In this document: in pieces, positions 1 to 10,104 of the stretch | How positions within the stretch are numbered: the stretch's first letter is position 1 | How the letters are laid out: each line of letters starts with the position of its first letter | DNA from: Cherax quadricarinatus | Lineage: Eukaryota; Arthropoda; Malacostraca; Decapoda; Parastacidae | Reading direction: 5' to 3' | Assembly: GCF_038502225.1 (NCBI RefSeq) | Contig: NC_091378.1 | Coordinates: 11,077,456 to 11,141,455 of the forward strand | DNA length: 64,000 bases | Notes under the pieces: model-generated | Databases searched by the model: none | What the model saw: the letters and a program-made list of their open reading frames with translations, nothing else | Told to the model about the DNA's origin: nothing | Program-made: the position numbers and the translations under genes

Positions 1-172
1 GCAGTAGCAGCAGTGGTGCAGCAGCAGTAGCAGTGCAGTAGGCAGCAGTAGCAGCAGTAGCAGCAGTGGCAGCAGAGCAGCAGCAGCAGCAGTAGGTAGC
101 AGTACCAGTAGCAGCAGCAGTGGTGGTAGTAGCAGTAGTAGCAGTAGTAGTGGTGGTAGTAGCAGTAGTAGC

Positions 173-210
<38 letters not shown>

Positions 211-226
211 GGGTAGTAGTAGTAGC

Positions 227-274
<48 letters not shown>

Positions 275-299
275 GGTAGTAGTAGTAGTAAGTACAGTA
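1..299. repeat. GTA/GCA trinucleotide microsatellite
   Basis: Nearly uninterrupted imperfect trinucleotide array, mixing GCA and GTA in the first 120 bases and mostly GTA/GTG afterwards. It runs off the left edge. On the minus strand it reads as TAC/ACC repeats, and it lies next to PLE terminal sequence at 303-390, where the related sequence at 5338-5360 carries only a short (ACT/ACC) tract. The valine-rich open frame across it is a translation of the repeat, not a gene. Confidence 0.9.
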
Positions 300-302
300 T
301 GG

Positions 303-870
303 TAAAACAATTAACTTGCACACGAGTAAAAGGATAAAAAGCCATTACTCGGGTAACCTAAATAGGCTAGACAAATATTTCTATTGAAGGTTGCATTAAA
401 GAAGGTCTGTTTCAGTGTTCATCCTCTAATGTGCTTGTGTAAAATTAGCAGGAGACTGGTGGCAGGGTTTACCGTTTTCAGGGGGATTCTTGCTAAGACT
501 TAAGAGATGGTGAAGCTTCCTTTGTTTTATTTAGTTGTATTACAACAGTGATTAGTGCTGATTCAAGGCACTTGCGTCTGCTGAAATTAGTTTCTTTGGT
601 CACTAATTGGGCGTCCCTACATCGGGTGTTCCGTACTTCAAAACTTCTGAGTTATTATGAGGACGTCGTCCACGTAACGTAACCAAGTGACGCTTGAGGG
701 GATGACGTTCAGCCTCTAGGTGTTCCATGTACAAGTTGGCTAAGACGGCACTGATGGGGGACCCCATTCTCATGCCGTAGGTTTGTGTGTAGAGCTTGTT
801 ACTGAAACAGTTGAAATTTATGTCGAGTTCAAATCAGGCCAACAAAATCTCCGGGAGGTAGAGGAAGACT
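303..870 (-). mobile_element. Penelope-like element, inverted partial copy (left arm)
   Basis: This segment is an inverted, internally deleted copy of the PLE that follows. Positions 445-600 are the reverse complement of the PLE 3' end at about 2030-2180. Positions 605-835 are the reverse complement of its reverse-transcriptase segment (about 1020-1340), and on the minus strand encode GMRMGSPISAVLAN and YVDDVLIIT. Positions 827-863 pair with 974-1010. Positions 303-390 are the reverse complement of about 5227-5310. The endonuclease region is missing between the two blocks. PLEs are known for such partial inverted or tandem copies (pLTRs). Confidence 0.75.
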
Positions 871-1021
871 AAGGTCTTGCTCTACCTCCCGGTCTTTATT
901 AACTTTACGTCGTAGTACCTACCACTAAAGCCATCGAGGTTCTACTACGTAAAGTCAATCAGGACCTTAATTTTCCTCTACCTCCAGGAGATTTTGTTGG
1001 CCCGATTGAATTTTACATTAA

Positions 1022-2059
1022 TTTCAACCGTCTTTCAATAACAAGCTCTACAAACAAACCTACGGCATGAGAATGGAGTCCCCCATCAGTGCCGTCTTAG
1101 CCAACTTTTACATGGAACACCTGGAAATAGAAACGTGTGCAGTATAATGTGATCCTTTATTGACAAAGTTTCGCCCACACAAATAAAGGATCACATACTG
1201 CACATGTGTTTATATTTCCATTGTGTCGGTATTTTATACCATTTATTTCCACATGGAACACCTAGAGGCTGAACACTTCATCCCCTCAAGCGTCACTTGG
1301 TTAAGTTACGTGGACGACGTCCTCGTAATAACTCCCAAACGTTTTGATGTACGGAATCTCCAGGCAAGGCTCAACGCAGTTGAACCGGTGATCCCGTTTA
1401 CACTAGAAGAGTCCAATGACAAGCTACCTTTTCTAGACGTCCTCATTCACAACGTCGATAACCTAAGATTTCAAGTTTACCTGAAACTTGAAAAAAAAAT
1501 CTCGCACACTTCTAGTCCAGTCAAGATACAAAGACCAAGAGAGACATCATGGGATTTTTTAAGAGCGTTCCGAATTTGTAGTCCCGAGTTTCTTGACGAG
1601 GAATGCACATATATTACCAAACCTTCGATGATTTACATTTTCCTTCCTTGGCAATCAATGATTGCAAGAAAAGAGCTCTTCAGATCATTAACTCTCCACG
1701 CACCAACACCACTCCTAACAGTTATAATTCTCCAACAGCCAGGTTGCACTGAACGTTTCTAAAGTATACTTGCACAAGTTAACACTCGAGTCGCCATCGC
1801 TTCCACTTCAATAAAGGATCTAACCAGGGCAAAATCCAAGCACCATGAACCAGCCAACGTAGGGGGGTTACGCTATACCTTGTGGAGGCTGCGACAGGAT
1901 TTATGTAGGTGAAACTGCAAGAAACCTCTAAACCCGTAGGAACCATAACTTGAACAAAGCCTGCGTACAACACCGAAATTCCACCAATCATCTCATGAGA
2001 TTCAGGGACGCCAGATTAGTGTTCAAAGACCCTAATTTCCGCAGACGCAAGTGCCTTTA
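1022..2059 (+). pseudogene. PLE reverse transcriptase / GIY-YIG endonuclease remnant
   Basis: Three blocks in different frames form one broken PLE protein. Block 1 (1022-1122) encodes the RT motif YGMRMESPISAVLANFYMEHL. Block 2 (1223-1762) encodes YVDDVLVITPK, with the catalytic aspartates present, then PFTLEESNDKLPFLDVLI, a phrase typical of Penelope-type RTs. Block 3 (1875-2059) encodes IPCGGCDRIYVGET, the start of the GIY-YIG nuclease fold, with one in-frame stop soon after. Known PLEs use this RT and endonuclease for target-primed insertion. The N-terminal part of the RT is absent and the blocks are separated by frameshifts and an inserted sequence, so this copy cannot make a complete protein. 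Confidence 0.75.
1123..1219. repeat. Hairpin-forming insertion inside the PLE
   Basis: Imperfect inverted repeat: 1123-1161 pairs with 1182-1219 (about 38 bp with small indels) around a loop containing TTTCGCCCACAC. The host PLE motif ACATGGAACACCT occurs at 1110-1122 and again at 1251-1263, so this and about 30 bp of flank were inserted with duplication of 13 bp. It could be a small MITE, or a fragment of another PLE terminal repeat because the minus strand contains GTGGGCGAAAC, as in PLE hammerhead motifs. Confidence 0.6.
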
Positions 2060-2240
2060 ATCAGTACTAATCTCAGTTTCTAATTTAGAAAAAAAAATAA
2101 GGGGGGGGGGGCAGCTTCACCATCTCAAGTCTCAGCAAGAATGCTGAAAACAGTAAACCCTGCCATCACAGTCTTAATACTACACCAGCATACACAAAAC
2201 CTATGGACCCTGCTGTTATTTATACACCAGCATATTTCAG

Positions 2241-5226
2241 AGAATTTATTTATTTATTTATTTATTTCCAATTTGTGCACACATACAGAGGTACAAAAAA
2301 AATACAGATAAGAGCAGTATGCCAAAGCCACTTATACTATGCATAGCATTACGGGCTGGCTTAAAATTAACTTAAGATTAACTAAGCAATGATTATTATT
2401 ATTATTATAATCAAAAAGAAGCGCTAAGCCACAAGGACTATACAGCGCTGCTACTAAGCAATGATGAAATCAGTGATAAAACATTAATGTAAACAGATAA
2501 CTATAAAGCACAAGTGAGTATTACAAAGACAGGTCATATGGTTGCATTCAGTTACGTAGTGATTCTGTTAGGTAGTGTATTTAAAAAATAATAAAGTTAG
2601 ATTGGGTTTTAGGTTTAACATTTATGTGATATAATTGTGAGAAACATTTAAGATATACAATTTATAATGTTCAGTTATTCAGTATTTATTTGGTTTTGGG
2701 TCAGTAAGTAATCTTTGAGAAGAGACTTTAATTTATAAACAGGTTGTGTTTCTTTTATATTTACAGGTAATGAATTCCAGATTTTAGGGCCTTTTATGTG
2801 CATTGAGTTTTTGCATAGTGTGAGATGGACACGAGGAACATCAAAGAGTGATCTGTGCCTTGTGTTATGGTCATGTGTTCTGTTGAGGTTGGCAAGGAGA
2901 TGTTTGAGGGGAGGGTTAATATCAGAGTTAAGTGTTCTATGTATGTAATAGGTGCAGTAATAAGTATGGATGTTTTGTATGGTGAGTAGGTTTAGTGTAT
3001 TGAATATTGGTGGAGTGTGCTGCCTGTAGTGAGAATTTGTTATCATTCTAACTGCAGCCTTTTGTTGGGTAATTAGTGGTCTGAGATGGTTAATTGTTGT
3101 TGAGCCCCATGCACAAATTCCATAGGTGAGATAGGGGTAAATAAGAGAGTGATATAGGGCCAGGAGGGCTGACTGTGGAACATAGTACCGTATCTTCGAT
3201 AGTATGCCTACAGTCTTGGAAATTTTCTTAGAAATTTGATGTATATGTGTATGAAATTTGAGTATTATCAAGGTGGATTCCTAAGAATTTTCCCTCTGTT
3301 AGTTTTGTGATAGGTGATCCATTTATCATTATGTTAAGAGGGACATCTGTAGCTCTGTTACCAAACTGAATGAAGTAGGTTTTGTCAATGTTTAGTGTAA
3401 GTTTGTTAGTCCTCATCCAGGTAGATATTTTCTGTAATTCGGTATTTACAGTATTGGCTAGCGTGACTGGGCTCGGGTGAGAGAAGACGTATGTAGTGTC
3501 ATCTGCAAATAGTGTGGGTTTGAGTAATTGCGAAGCATTTGGAAGGTCATTTATGTATAGGAGAAAGAAGAGGGCCAAGGACACTTCCCTGTGGGACACC
3601 AACTGTAATTGGTTGTGCAGAAGAGTTTGCCCCATTTGCGTACACATATTGGCTTCTGTTGCTGAGGTAAGACTTGAGGTAGTTGAGGGAGTGCCCTCTT
3701 ATACCATAGTGTGACAATTTTACGTGGAGCAAGTCATGGTCAACTGTATGAAAAGCTTTACGTAAGTCAATGAAGATCCCCAGTGGGACTTCTTTTTTCT
3801 CTATTGCAGTGTATATATGTTCTAGCATGTGTATAATAGCATCATTAGTATTTTTATTAGGCCTGAATCCAAATTGGCAGGGGTTGAGTATGTTTTGGGA
3901 GATAAGGTAGGAGTAGATTCGTTTATGAATTAATTTTTCGAAGATTTTTGAGAGAGGGTGTAAGTTGGATATTGGCCTATAGTTATTCAACTCTGTTTGG
4001 TCTCCTCCTTTGTGGATCGGGGTGACCCTTGCTATTTTGAGTACTGTAGGGAAGGTGGAGGATTCAATGGATTTGTTAAAGAGTGTTGCAATGATTGGTG
4101 ATAGCACTTGTGACACTTTTTTGTATATAAGGGGTGGTAAGGTATTTAAATCTCCTGCCTTGTTTTTTAGTGCGTTGATAATAAGGGAGACTTCGTATGG
4201 GTTAGTCGGAGCTAGGAACAGTGTGTTCGGGTAGTTGCCGGTGAGGTAGTCATTTGGTGGGGTATCTGAGCTTGGGATTTTATTGGCAAGGTTTTGTCCT
4301 ATAGTGGAGAAGAAATCATTGAGTCTGTTTGCTGTTTCTGTTGGTGGGAGTTGGGGTTCATCTGTTTTTGCTAATTTTATTTCGCTATTTCGTGATATCT
4401 TTTTTGTTCCCAGAATTTCTGATAGGGTTTTCCAGGTCTTTTTTATATCACCTCGTAAGTTGGATAATCTGTTCTCATAATACAATTTTTTTGCCCTTCT
4501 TATCAGGCTGGTTAGGATTGACGAGTAACGTTTTGTTTGGTCTCTGATTATGTGACCCATTCTGTACTGTTTTTCATATTGGTGTTTTGTATTTATGGAT
4601 TTGAGAATGCTGGGTGTTAGCCAGGGACTGTTCAGTCTCTTTGCTGTCATCTGTTTAGTTTTTTTAGGGCAGTGCTTGTTATAGAGGTATTGGGTTTTTT
4701 TTAGAAAATTATTAATACATTCGTCAATATCTGTATAGGTTTCTAGCTCAGTGTGCCAATCAATGTTTGCTATTGCTGTTGTGAAGTTATTAATGGCTGC
4801 CTCATTGTGAAGTCTGAAGGTGACTTTAGTAGTGTCTTGGGGTAGTTTACCAAGAGTTGTTATGAGGAAAGTAGGGTAGTGGTCTGTGGTATTATCTGTA
4901 ATTATGCCTGATTTTAAAGGGGATATGGTGTTGGTCCAGATGTGGTCAAGTAGGGAAACACTAGTCTCTAACTCTTGTAGGTTTTGTTACTGTTGGTAGT
5001 AACATACAGTTACTCATTGTGTTTGTGAATTCAGTAACGTGTGGGTCCTGGTCTTGCAGGAGATTTATATTGAAGTCACCTGAGAGTAGTAAGTGATCTT
5101 TGTTCATGCGTGCATCAGTTATCATACTTCCTAGATTTTGACTAAATTGGCTAATGTTTGACTGTGGAACTCTGTAGATGTTTATCAATGTGAGAGGTTT
5201 TTGTAGGTACTTCTCTAATCTAACTT
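2241..5226 (-). mobile_element. CR1/L2-like non-LTR retrotransposon (LINE O)
   Basis: Minus-strand LINE inserted in the PLE. Its 3' end is the (ATTT)n block at 2241-2268 on the plus strand, meaning an (AAAT)n tail. The 3' UTR covers 2270-2674 and carries a 59-bp repeat insertion. The ORF spans 2675-5226 in several frames: endonuclease, RT and C-terminal region. The 5' end is truncated within the endonuclease and abuts PLE sequence resuming at 5226. RT phrases (GVPQGSVLGPLL, LFADDTTYVF) fit the CR1/L2/Jockey group. I cannot fix the clade. Confidence 0.8.
2394..2452. repeat. Short dispersed repeat (AAGCGCTAA type) with 13-bp target duplication
   Basis: A 59-bp insertion in the 3' UTR of LINE O, flanked by perfect 13-bp direct repeats ACTAAGCAATGAT at 2381-2393 and 2453-2465. 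It holds (ATT)n followed by AAGCGCTAAGCC and ATACAGCGC. Related sequence occurs at 6268-6330 and 29712-29760. The perfect duplication indicates mobilisation by a LINE-type endonuclease. Confidence 0.75.
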
Positions 5227-5230
5227 CCAA
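2675..5230 (-). pseudogene. LINE O endonuclease-reverse transcriptase pseudogene
   Basis: Read on the minus strand from 5230. The APE-type endonuclease piece (5230-4961) has LLLSGDFNINLL. After a frameshift near 4960 the frame continues with a TDHYPTFL block (the SDH motif) and runs into 4650-3547. That piece is 367 residues of RT: VTPIHKGG, NYRPISNL, FGFRPNKNTNDAI, FIDLRKAFHTVDH and GVPQGSVLGPLL. A further shift leads to 3647-3228 with LFADDTTYVF (catalytic aspartates intact), then 3271-2675 with the thumb/C-terminal region (SLIYPYLTYGICAWG) ending at a stop. In intact relatives this is a single protein doing target-primed reverse transcription. Here at least three frameshifts and the missing N-terminus make it dead. 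Confidence 0.8.
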
Positions 5231-5640
5231 TAGAAATATTTGTCTAACCCATTTTTATGCTACTACCAGAGTAATAACTTATCATTTTACTCGTGTACAA
5301 GTTAAATGTTCTATCACATTGTATTACTGCAACAATAACTTATCACTACTACCACCACTAGTATTACACCTCACGAAGCCGATATGTACCCTCTGTCCAT
5401 GTACTGTTTGTAATGGCTTGACAAAGCTCCTAGAGAACGAAACGTTGCCACAAAATGTCAGTTGCAACAGTATAATTGGTAACCTCGACCAACGTCTTGT
5501 ACAGAGGGATTTTAATTACCTTACGTGTAACAAGAAACTGACTTCCCAACTCGCATCTCTGGCTCCTCCCTCGATCCAGCAATGAGTTATCAAAGCATAG
5601 TCACTTGCCAACCACGACATTAAAGATTCCAACAGAACGA
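5226..5640 (+). mobile_element. Penelope-like element terminal (pLTR-like) segment
   Basis: Continuation of the PLE after LINE O. 5227-5310 matches the reverse complement of 303-390. The segment contains a short ACT/ACC tract at 5338-5360 and the motif TTGACAAAGCTCC..GAACGAAACG at 5418-5443, resembling degenerate hammerhead ribozyme cores reported in PLE terminal repeats. No coding sequence is convincing here. The outer end is uncertain. Confidence 0.5.
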
Positions 5641-5869
5641 GGTGAAGAATCTACATGCATAACTTGGCTATGGGAAAGAGGAAACTGGCCAGCGCTTTGC
5701 TTTTAGCTCGCCACCTCCAGTTGGAATAATCATCTCCAAGGTGACGTTGACAACCAAGAAAATGGCTTTACTGAACACGTCCTGTATCTCCAACAAACTC
5801 GTCCCTCACCAACAATACGCGAGATTCCAGAGCTGCCTTTTTTAGATTTTAGTTGTCGAGAGGCTGCTA

Positions 5870-6265
5870 CTGCTAAATACAAGGCTTGGAGAAGGTATAA
5901 GAGGCATTCCACTATCCATAACATGACCCTACACAGGCAAGCTTGTTCGCAAACTGAAGTTCAGAAGTGGGTCTTCTCTAGATGGGAGGCTGACAAAGAA
6001 AGCTGACGGCAGAAAGGAGACTCCAAAACCTGGTAGTCCTTGGTGAAGGACCAGCAATTATTCAACCTCTAAATTGGACAGTATTTTCAGTCGGGTGAAA
6101 ACTGACCTCGAAGGCAGGAGGAAGTGCATCTCCTTAAATCGCTGGACCAAGAAAAGGCTGTGGGCCCAGATAAAACGAGCCCAAGACTGCCGAATAGATG
6201 TGCAGAGCAGCTAGCGTCACTTACAACTTATCTATCAACACTGCCTAGCATAGTGCAAATGGCCT
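5870..6265 (+). pseudogene. LINE relic: region before and at the start of an RT domain
   Basis: One plus-strand frame gives YKAWRRYKRHSTIHNMTLHR, then RWEADK, then LKSLDQEKAVGPDKTSPRLP and CAEQLASL, with a few stop codons between. The arginine-rich linker followed by KAxGPDxxSPRxL is the usual passage from endonuclease to RT in Jockey/CR1-type LINEs. Nothing after RT motif 1 is present. It ends exactly where the short dispersed repeat at 6268 begins. Old and non-functional; clade not determinable. Confidence 0.6.
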
Positions 6266-6267
6266 TG

Positions 6268-6440
6268 TGATTATAATTATGGGGGGAACGCTAAACCCGT
6301 AGGATTACACAGCGCATTTGGGTGGGGGGGGGGGGTGGAAGGTATTCAAGGTCAATTCGGAGAACAGGAGTACAGATCCAATTCCCTAGATCAAGAGCAC
6401 CTCAACAGCGTCAAGGAACCTCCCTGGAGGGGTGGCCTTC
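6268..6440 (+). repeat. Dispersed repeat with AACGCTAAACC core (longer copy)
   Basis: Begins with TGATTATAATTAT, then AACGCTAAACCCGTAGGATT and ACACAGCGC, as in the 59-bp insertion at 2394. It then runs through a G-rich tract (6321-6335) and a segment containing ATCCAATTCCCTAGATCAAG. From memory this longer form is very common in decapod genomes; no search was done. Probably a non-autonomous retroelement. I see no clear pol III boxes. Confidence 0.55.
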
Positions 6441-6824
6441 GTGGAAAGAGTGGAAATCAGCCACTGGACTAGTTACTCCTGGCAATCACTGGCAAGATTA
6501 TTAAAACACACTACTAACACTTGTCTGACAGTCAGTGACTTCAGAAAAGGTTACTCTGCTGTTATCTGTTACACCTTTCCATTATGTGGCACCTTTCACT
6601 GTATTAATCCAAACTCGGCTGTTCAGCAGCACTAGACATTGCTGGTTCTTTCGATCGAATAATTCAATAATGACACCAGAGACTGCAAGCACTAGGCGTC
6701 ACTGGCTCTGCACTGCCTCCTCGGTGATTACCGTCAAGGTCAATGTTGTCAAAGTACAGCACTTGGCTCTGCTCCACTGACAGCGAGAACTGCTTCTATA
6801 CAACTCATCCCACCGCTGCCACCA
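6441..6824. other. No recognisable feature
   Basis: Short overlapping open frames, none with a recognised domain. Anonymous sequence between the dispersed repeat and the LTR-like repeat. Confidence 0.5.
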
Positions 6825-6998
6825 TGTCATGTAGGGGGGGGGTAATGATTAGGGGAATAATCGGGGAATATGGGGGTAAGCAGAGGGAGTCAGTAGGTAG
6901 GGGACAGGCGAGGCAGTAGGAGGGATGAGTGCAGAGGTAGGTAGGTAATGTGAGGTCACAGTTGACTACATCTTCACCTCTCATTACTCTACACTCCA
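6825..6998 (+). mobile_element. LTR-like repeat copy 1, left part
   Basis: Starts with TGTCATGTAG and is homologous to the first part of the intact copy at 25326-26088. It shares the G-rich tract, the GGGAGTCA..TAGGGGACAGGC phrase and CACCTCTCATTACTCTAC. The copy is interrupted here by an antisense CR1-like LINE and resumes at about 9326. Strand is given as read from TG to CA; the true transcription direction is unknown. Confidence 0.7.
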
Positions 6999-9325
6999 CA
7001 CAAGAACATAAGAACGAAGGAACACTGCAGAAGGCCTACTGGCCCATGTGAGGCAGATCCAAGTCTCCTACCGGCTTAAGGCAATGCACCCAACCTAGTC
7101 AGGTCAGGTCACATTGACTTAAGGGAAGAACACGGCAACCGACCTGGTAGCACAAGCTATCAGGTCCAACTCGCACCCACCCACATCCACTCGTGTATTT
7201 ATCCAACCTATTTTTAAAGCTGCACAACGTTCTGGCCTCTATAACTGTACTTGGGAGTTTGTTCCACTCATCCACAACTATTACCAAGCCAGTACTTTCC
7301 TATATCCTTCCTGAATCTGAATTTTTCCAACTTAAAACCATTGCTGCGAGTCCTGTCTAGGCTAGATATTTTCAGCACACTATTTACATCCCCTTTATTT
7401 ATTCCCGTCTTCCATTTATACACCTCAATCATATCCCCCACCTCCTAATTCTACGTCTTTCTAGAGTGCGCAGATTCAGGGCCCTTAGTCTATCCTCATA
7501 GGGAAGGTTTCTGATACATGGGATCAACTTTGTCATCCTCCTTTGTACATTTTCCAGAGCATTTATATCCATTCTGCAATACGGTGACCAAAACTGTGCA
7601 GCACAATCTAAATGAGGCCTAACCAAGGATGTATAGAGTTGAAGAACAACCTGAGGACTCCTATTATTTATGCTTCTTGATATGAAGCCAAGGATTCTAT
7701 TAGCTTTATTGCGAACACTTATGCACTGTTGTCTTGGTTTCAGATTACTGCTAACCAGAACTCCTAAATCTTTCGCAATCTGTAATATTAAGAGCTACAT
7801 TATTTAGTTTATATGTGGCATGGTTATTGTCCTGTCCAACATTTAGAACTTTGCATTTGTCTATATTAAACTGCATCTGCCACTTCTCCGACCACTGCAT
7901 CAGTCTATTCAAATCTTCCTGGAGTGCTCGAATGTCCTCGTCAGAATGAATTCGACGGCCTATTTTGGTGTCATCGGCAAACTTGCCGATGTCGCTCTTT
8001 ATGCCCTCATCTATGTCGTTTATGTAGATTGTGAACAGCAGGGGGCCCAACACTGACCCCTGTGGAACACCGCTCGTGACGCTTCCCCACTGATTTCTCC
8101 CCATTTATGCAAACTCTCTGCTGCCTATTTGTCAACCATGCCTCTATCCAGGAAAAAATTTTATTCCATGTGCCTTAATTTTCCCCAATAGTCTCTGATG
8201 TGGGACCCTGTCAAAAGCCTTACTGAAGTCCATATACACTATCATATTCATTACCATGATCTACCTCCTCAAATACCTTAGTGAAAAAAGTTAATAAATT
8301 CGTAAGGCAGGAACGCCCCTTTGTAAAACCATGCTGAGATTCGTCGATTAATTTAAGCTTTTCAAGGTGGCTACGAACTGCCTCGGCAATTATTGATTCC
8401 ATAAATTTTCCCCACTATGGAGGTTAGGCTTATTGGTCTATAGTTCGAAGCTAAGGACCTGTCACCTGCTTTAAAAATAGGTATCACATTTGCCATTTTC
8501 CACTTATCACTACAAACTGGCATGGTGCCAGATATGTTGAAAATATTAGCCAAAGGTTTGCTAAGCTCCTCTTTACATTCCTTTAGAACCCTTGCATACA
8601 GTTCATCAGGGCCTGGGGATTTGTTAGGTTTTAATTTATCTATGCCTAAGGACCATGTCACTTGTGACCCTAATCGTGCACAGTTTATCATCGTCCTGTT
8701 CTACATAATTTATCATTTCTGGAATATCGCTGGTATCCTCCTGTGTAAAAACAGAGGAAGTATGTGTTAAAATTTCTACACATTTCCTTATCACTGTCAG
8801 TGAGCTGACCCGAGGAACTTTTGAGTGGGCCTATCTTGTCCCTGATCTTACTTCTGTATACCTGAAAGAATCCTTTTGGGTTAGTCTTCGATTCTCTTGC
8901 AACTTTAACCTCAATCTCTTTTTGCTTTTCTAATTCCCTTTTTATTTCTCTCTAACTGAATATATCGATTTCTTAATTGCCCCTCTCCTCTTTTGATTTG
9001 CCTATATATGCCTCTCTTTTGACCAATCAGATATTTTAATCTATTGTTCACCCATTTAGTCATTTTTGTTTGATCTGATTTCCCTATTTGCAACAATTTG
9101 ACTGAGCAGCTAGAACTATGCCCTGGAAAGCATCATATCGGCAACCATCAACACCTACCTGACCCTTAGTCAGGTCATTCCAGTTCAGCCCACCTAAGTA
9201 ATTTTTCAGTCCTATGAAATCAGCCAAGCGAAAGTCAGGGATGGAGACTTGATTGCCATTATTAGGGGAATTCCATGATATATTAAAACTGAGTGATTTG
9301 TGATCACTTTCCCCAAGCTCACTGC
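6999..9325 (-). mobile_element. CR1-like LINE inserted in the LTR-like repeat
   Basis: Minus-strand element lying exactly between the two halves of LTR-like copy 1. About 17 bp of the LTR present in copy 2 is missing at the junction. Its 3' end begins at 6999 with AAGAACATAAGAACGAAGG, a phrase I remember as a frequent decapod repeat terminus. Coding pieces in order from 9325 leftwards are the end of the endonuclease, RT and a C-terminal tail. RT wording (TSGVPQGSVLGPLLF, KFADDTK) resembles vertebrate and invertebrate CR1. Confidence 0.8.
7099..9325 (-). pseudogene. CR1-like endonuclease-RT pseudogene
   Basis: Minus-strand pieces in colinear order. About 9325-9130 encodes GESDHKSLSFN, the end of the endonuclease. 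9096-8911 is a basic linker (KWVNNRLKYLIGQKRG). 8691-8371 has NKSPGPDELYARVLKE and NYRPISLTSIVGK. 8402-8220 has SQHGFTKGRSCLTNLL. 8104-7751 has TSGVPQGSVLGPLLF and KFADDTKIG, so the catalytic aspartates are intact. 7626-7429 has the thumb-like segment ending in LERRRIRRWG. 7287-7099 has WNKLPSTVIEARTLCSFKN. All steps of one LINE ORF2 are present but scattered over several frames, and the front of the endonuclease is lost. Inactive. Confidence 0.8.
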
Positions 9326-9910
9326 TTTAACTAAACATAAAATATAAGAAATAGGAATAGCAAATAACGGGGACAGTGAATATTACTATTCTACTCAAAC
9401 AGTTTATTATTAAGTCTTTGTACAATAATTTATTTTGGAACAGGAGAACGTTGTGGTTTAGACAAATGGGGTGGTACATATAAGCAATGAGACAGGGAAC
9501 ACAATCAACTTTAAAATGAATATAACTTACAACATAGTACAGAGGACAGTTCACTACAGGAACTAAGCCACAGGTCCCAAGACCTACACAGCACGAGTAC
9601 TGCTCCAAGCCAGTACTCTGCCCAATGTCTCCAACAGTCTCTCCTCCCGAGACTCAAGCTCAGCTCTGCTCCCAGGCCAGAGCTCTGCCCTAATCTACTC
9701 TGCTCAGCTGTTCCTTGGGCTTGTATTGTCCTGAGAGCACACCCCACAACCACGTGTACGACCTGACGCCTAGGTCTGATGCCGTCAAGAACAAAAGACC
9801 ATAGACGTGGGCGTGGCTGACCGACGTTTGCCAAGGCAAGGCGTGACCATATAATTGGTTAAATTAGGTCTCCCCAGAGACCTCACAAAGCCCAGCTGAA
9901 CTACATCACA
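9326..9910 (+). mobile_element. LTR-like repeat copy 1, right part
   Basis: Homologous to 25545-26088 along its length, ending in CTACATCACA, the inverted complement of the TGTCATGTAG start with one indel. It carries CCACGTGTACGACCTGAC, a duplicated-looking block around CCAGTACTCTGCCCAATG and ACCATATAATTGGTTAAA. The open frames on the minus strand here have no recognisable domain. Following sequence TGGGCAGC could be read as a primer-binding site, but this is weak. Confidence 0.7.
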
Positions 9911-10104
9911 TGGGCAGCAAACAGCAGCTCTACACTGGCTATACTCATCTCCAGAACAGCACTTCAGATATTTTTGCATTCATTCGCTGCCTGACCACAG
10001 TGGAGTGCGGTTGTGCTCTGCACCCCTCTGCTGTTTTCAGGCGAGCTACATCAGTTCATCAACAACCATTGAGTAGCGAGGACGTGCGCTGCTCATTTTC
10101 CAAC

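Larger units (their letters stand above)
880..2240 (+). mobile_element. Penelope-like element, right arm (RT plus GIY-YIG region)
   Basis: The plus-strand body of the PLE. It holds the C-terminal half of the RT, then a GIY-YIG endonuclease segment and a 3' region homologous in reverse to 445-600. A hairpin-bearing insertion sits at 1123-1250. The PLE is interrupted at about 2241 by an antisense LINE and resumes at about 5226, where the conserved segment with core AATAGAAATATTTGTCTA appears. Degenerate throughout and not autonomous. Confidence 0.75.

Noticed and set aside
120..305. Valine-rich 61-residue ORF
   Set aside because: It is a translation of the GTA/GTG microsatellite and has no start context or domain.
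5178..5585. 135-residue plus-strand ORF
   Set aside because: It overlaps the end of LINE O and then the PLE terminal segment, and its composition does not look like a protein family I know.
9911..9930. Primer-binding site after LTR-like copy 1 (TGGGCAGC)
   Set aside because: It starts with TGG but I cannot match it to a tRNA 3' end, and no polypurine tract is seen by copy 2; left as speculation.
9327..9979. Minus-strand ORFs in LTR-like copy 1
   Set aside because: The matching frames are not conserved in copy 2, so they are not coding.
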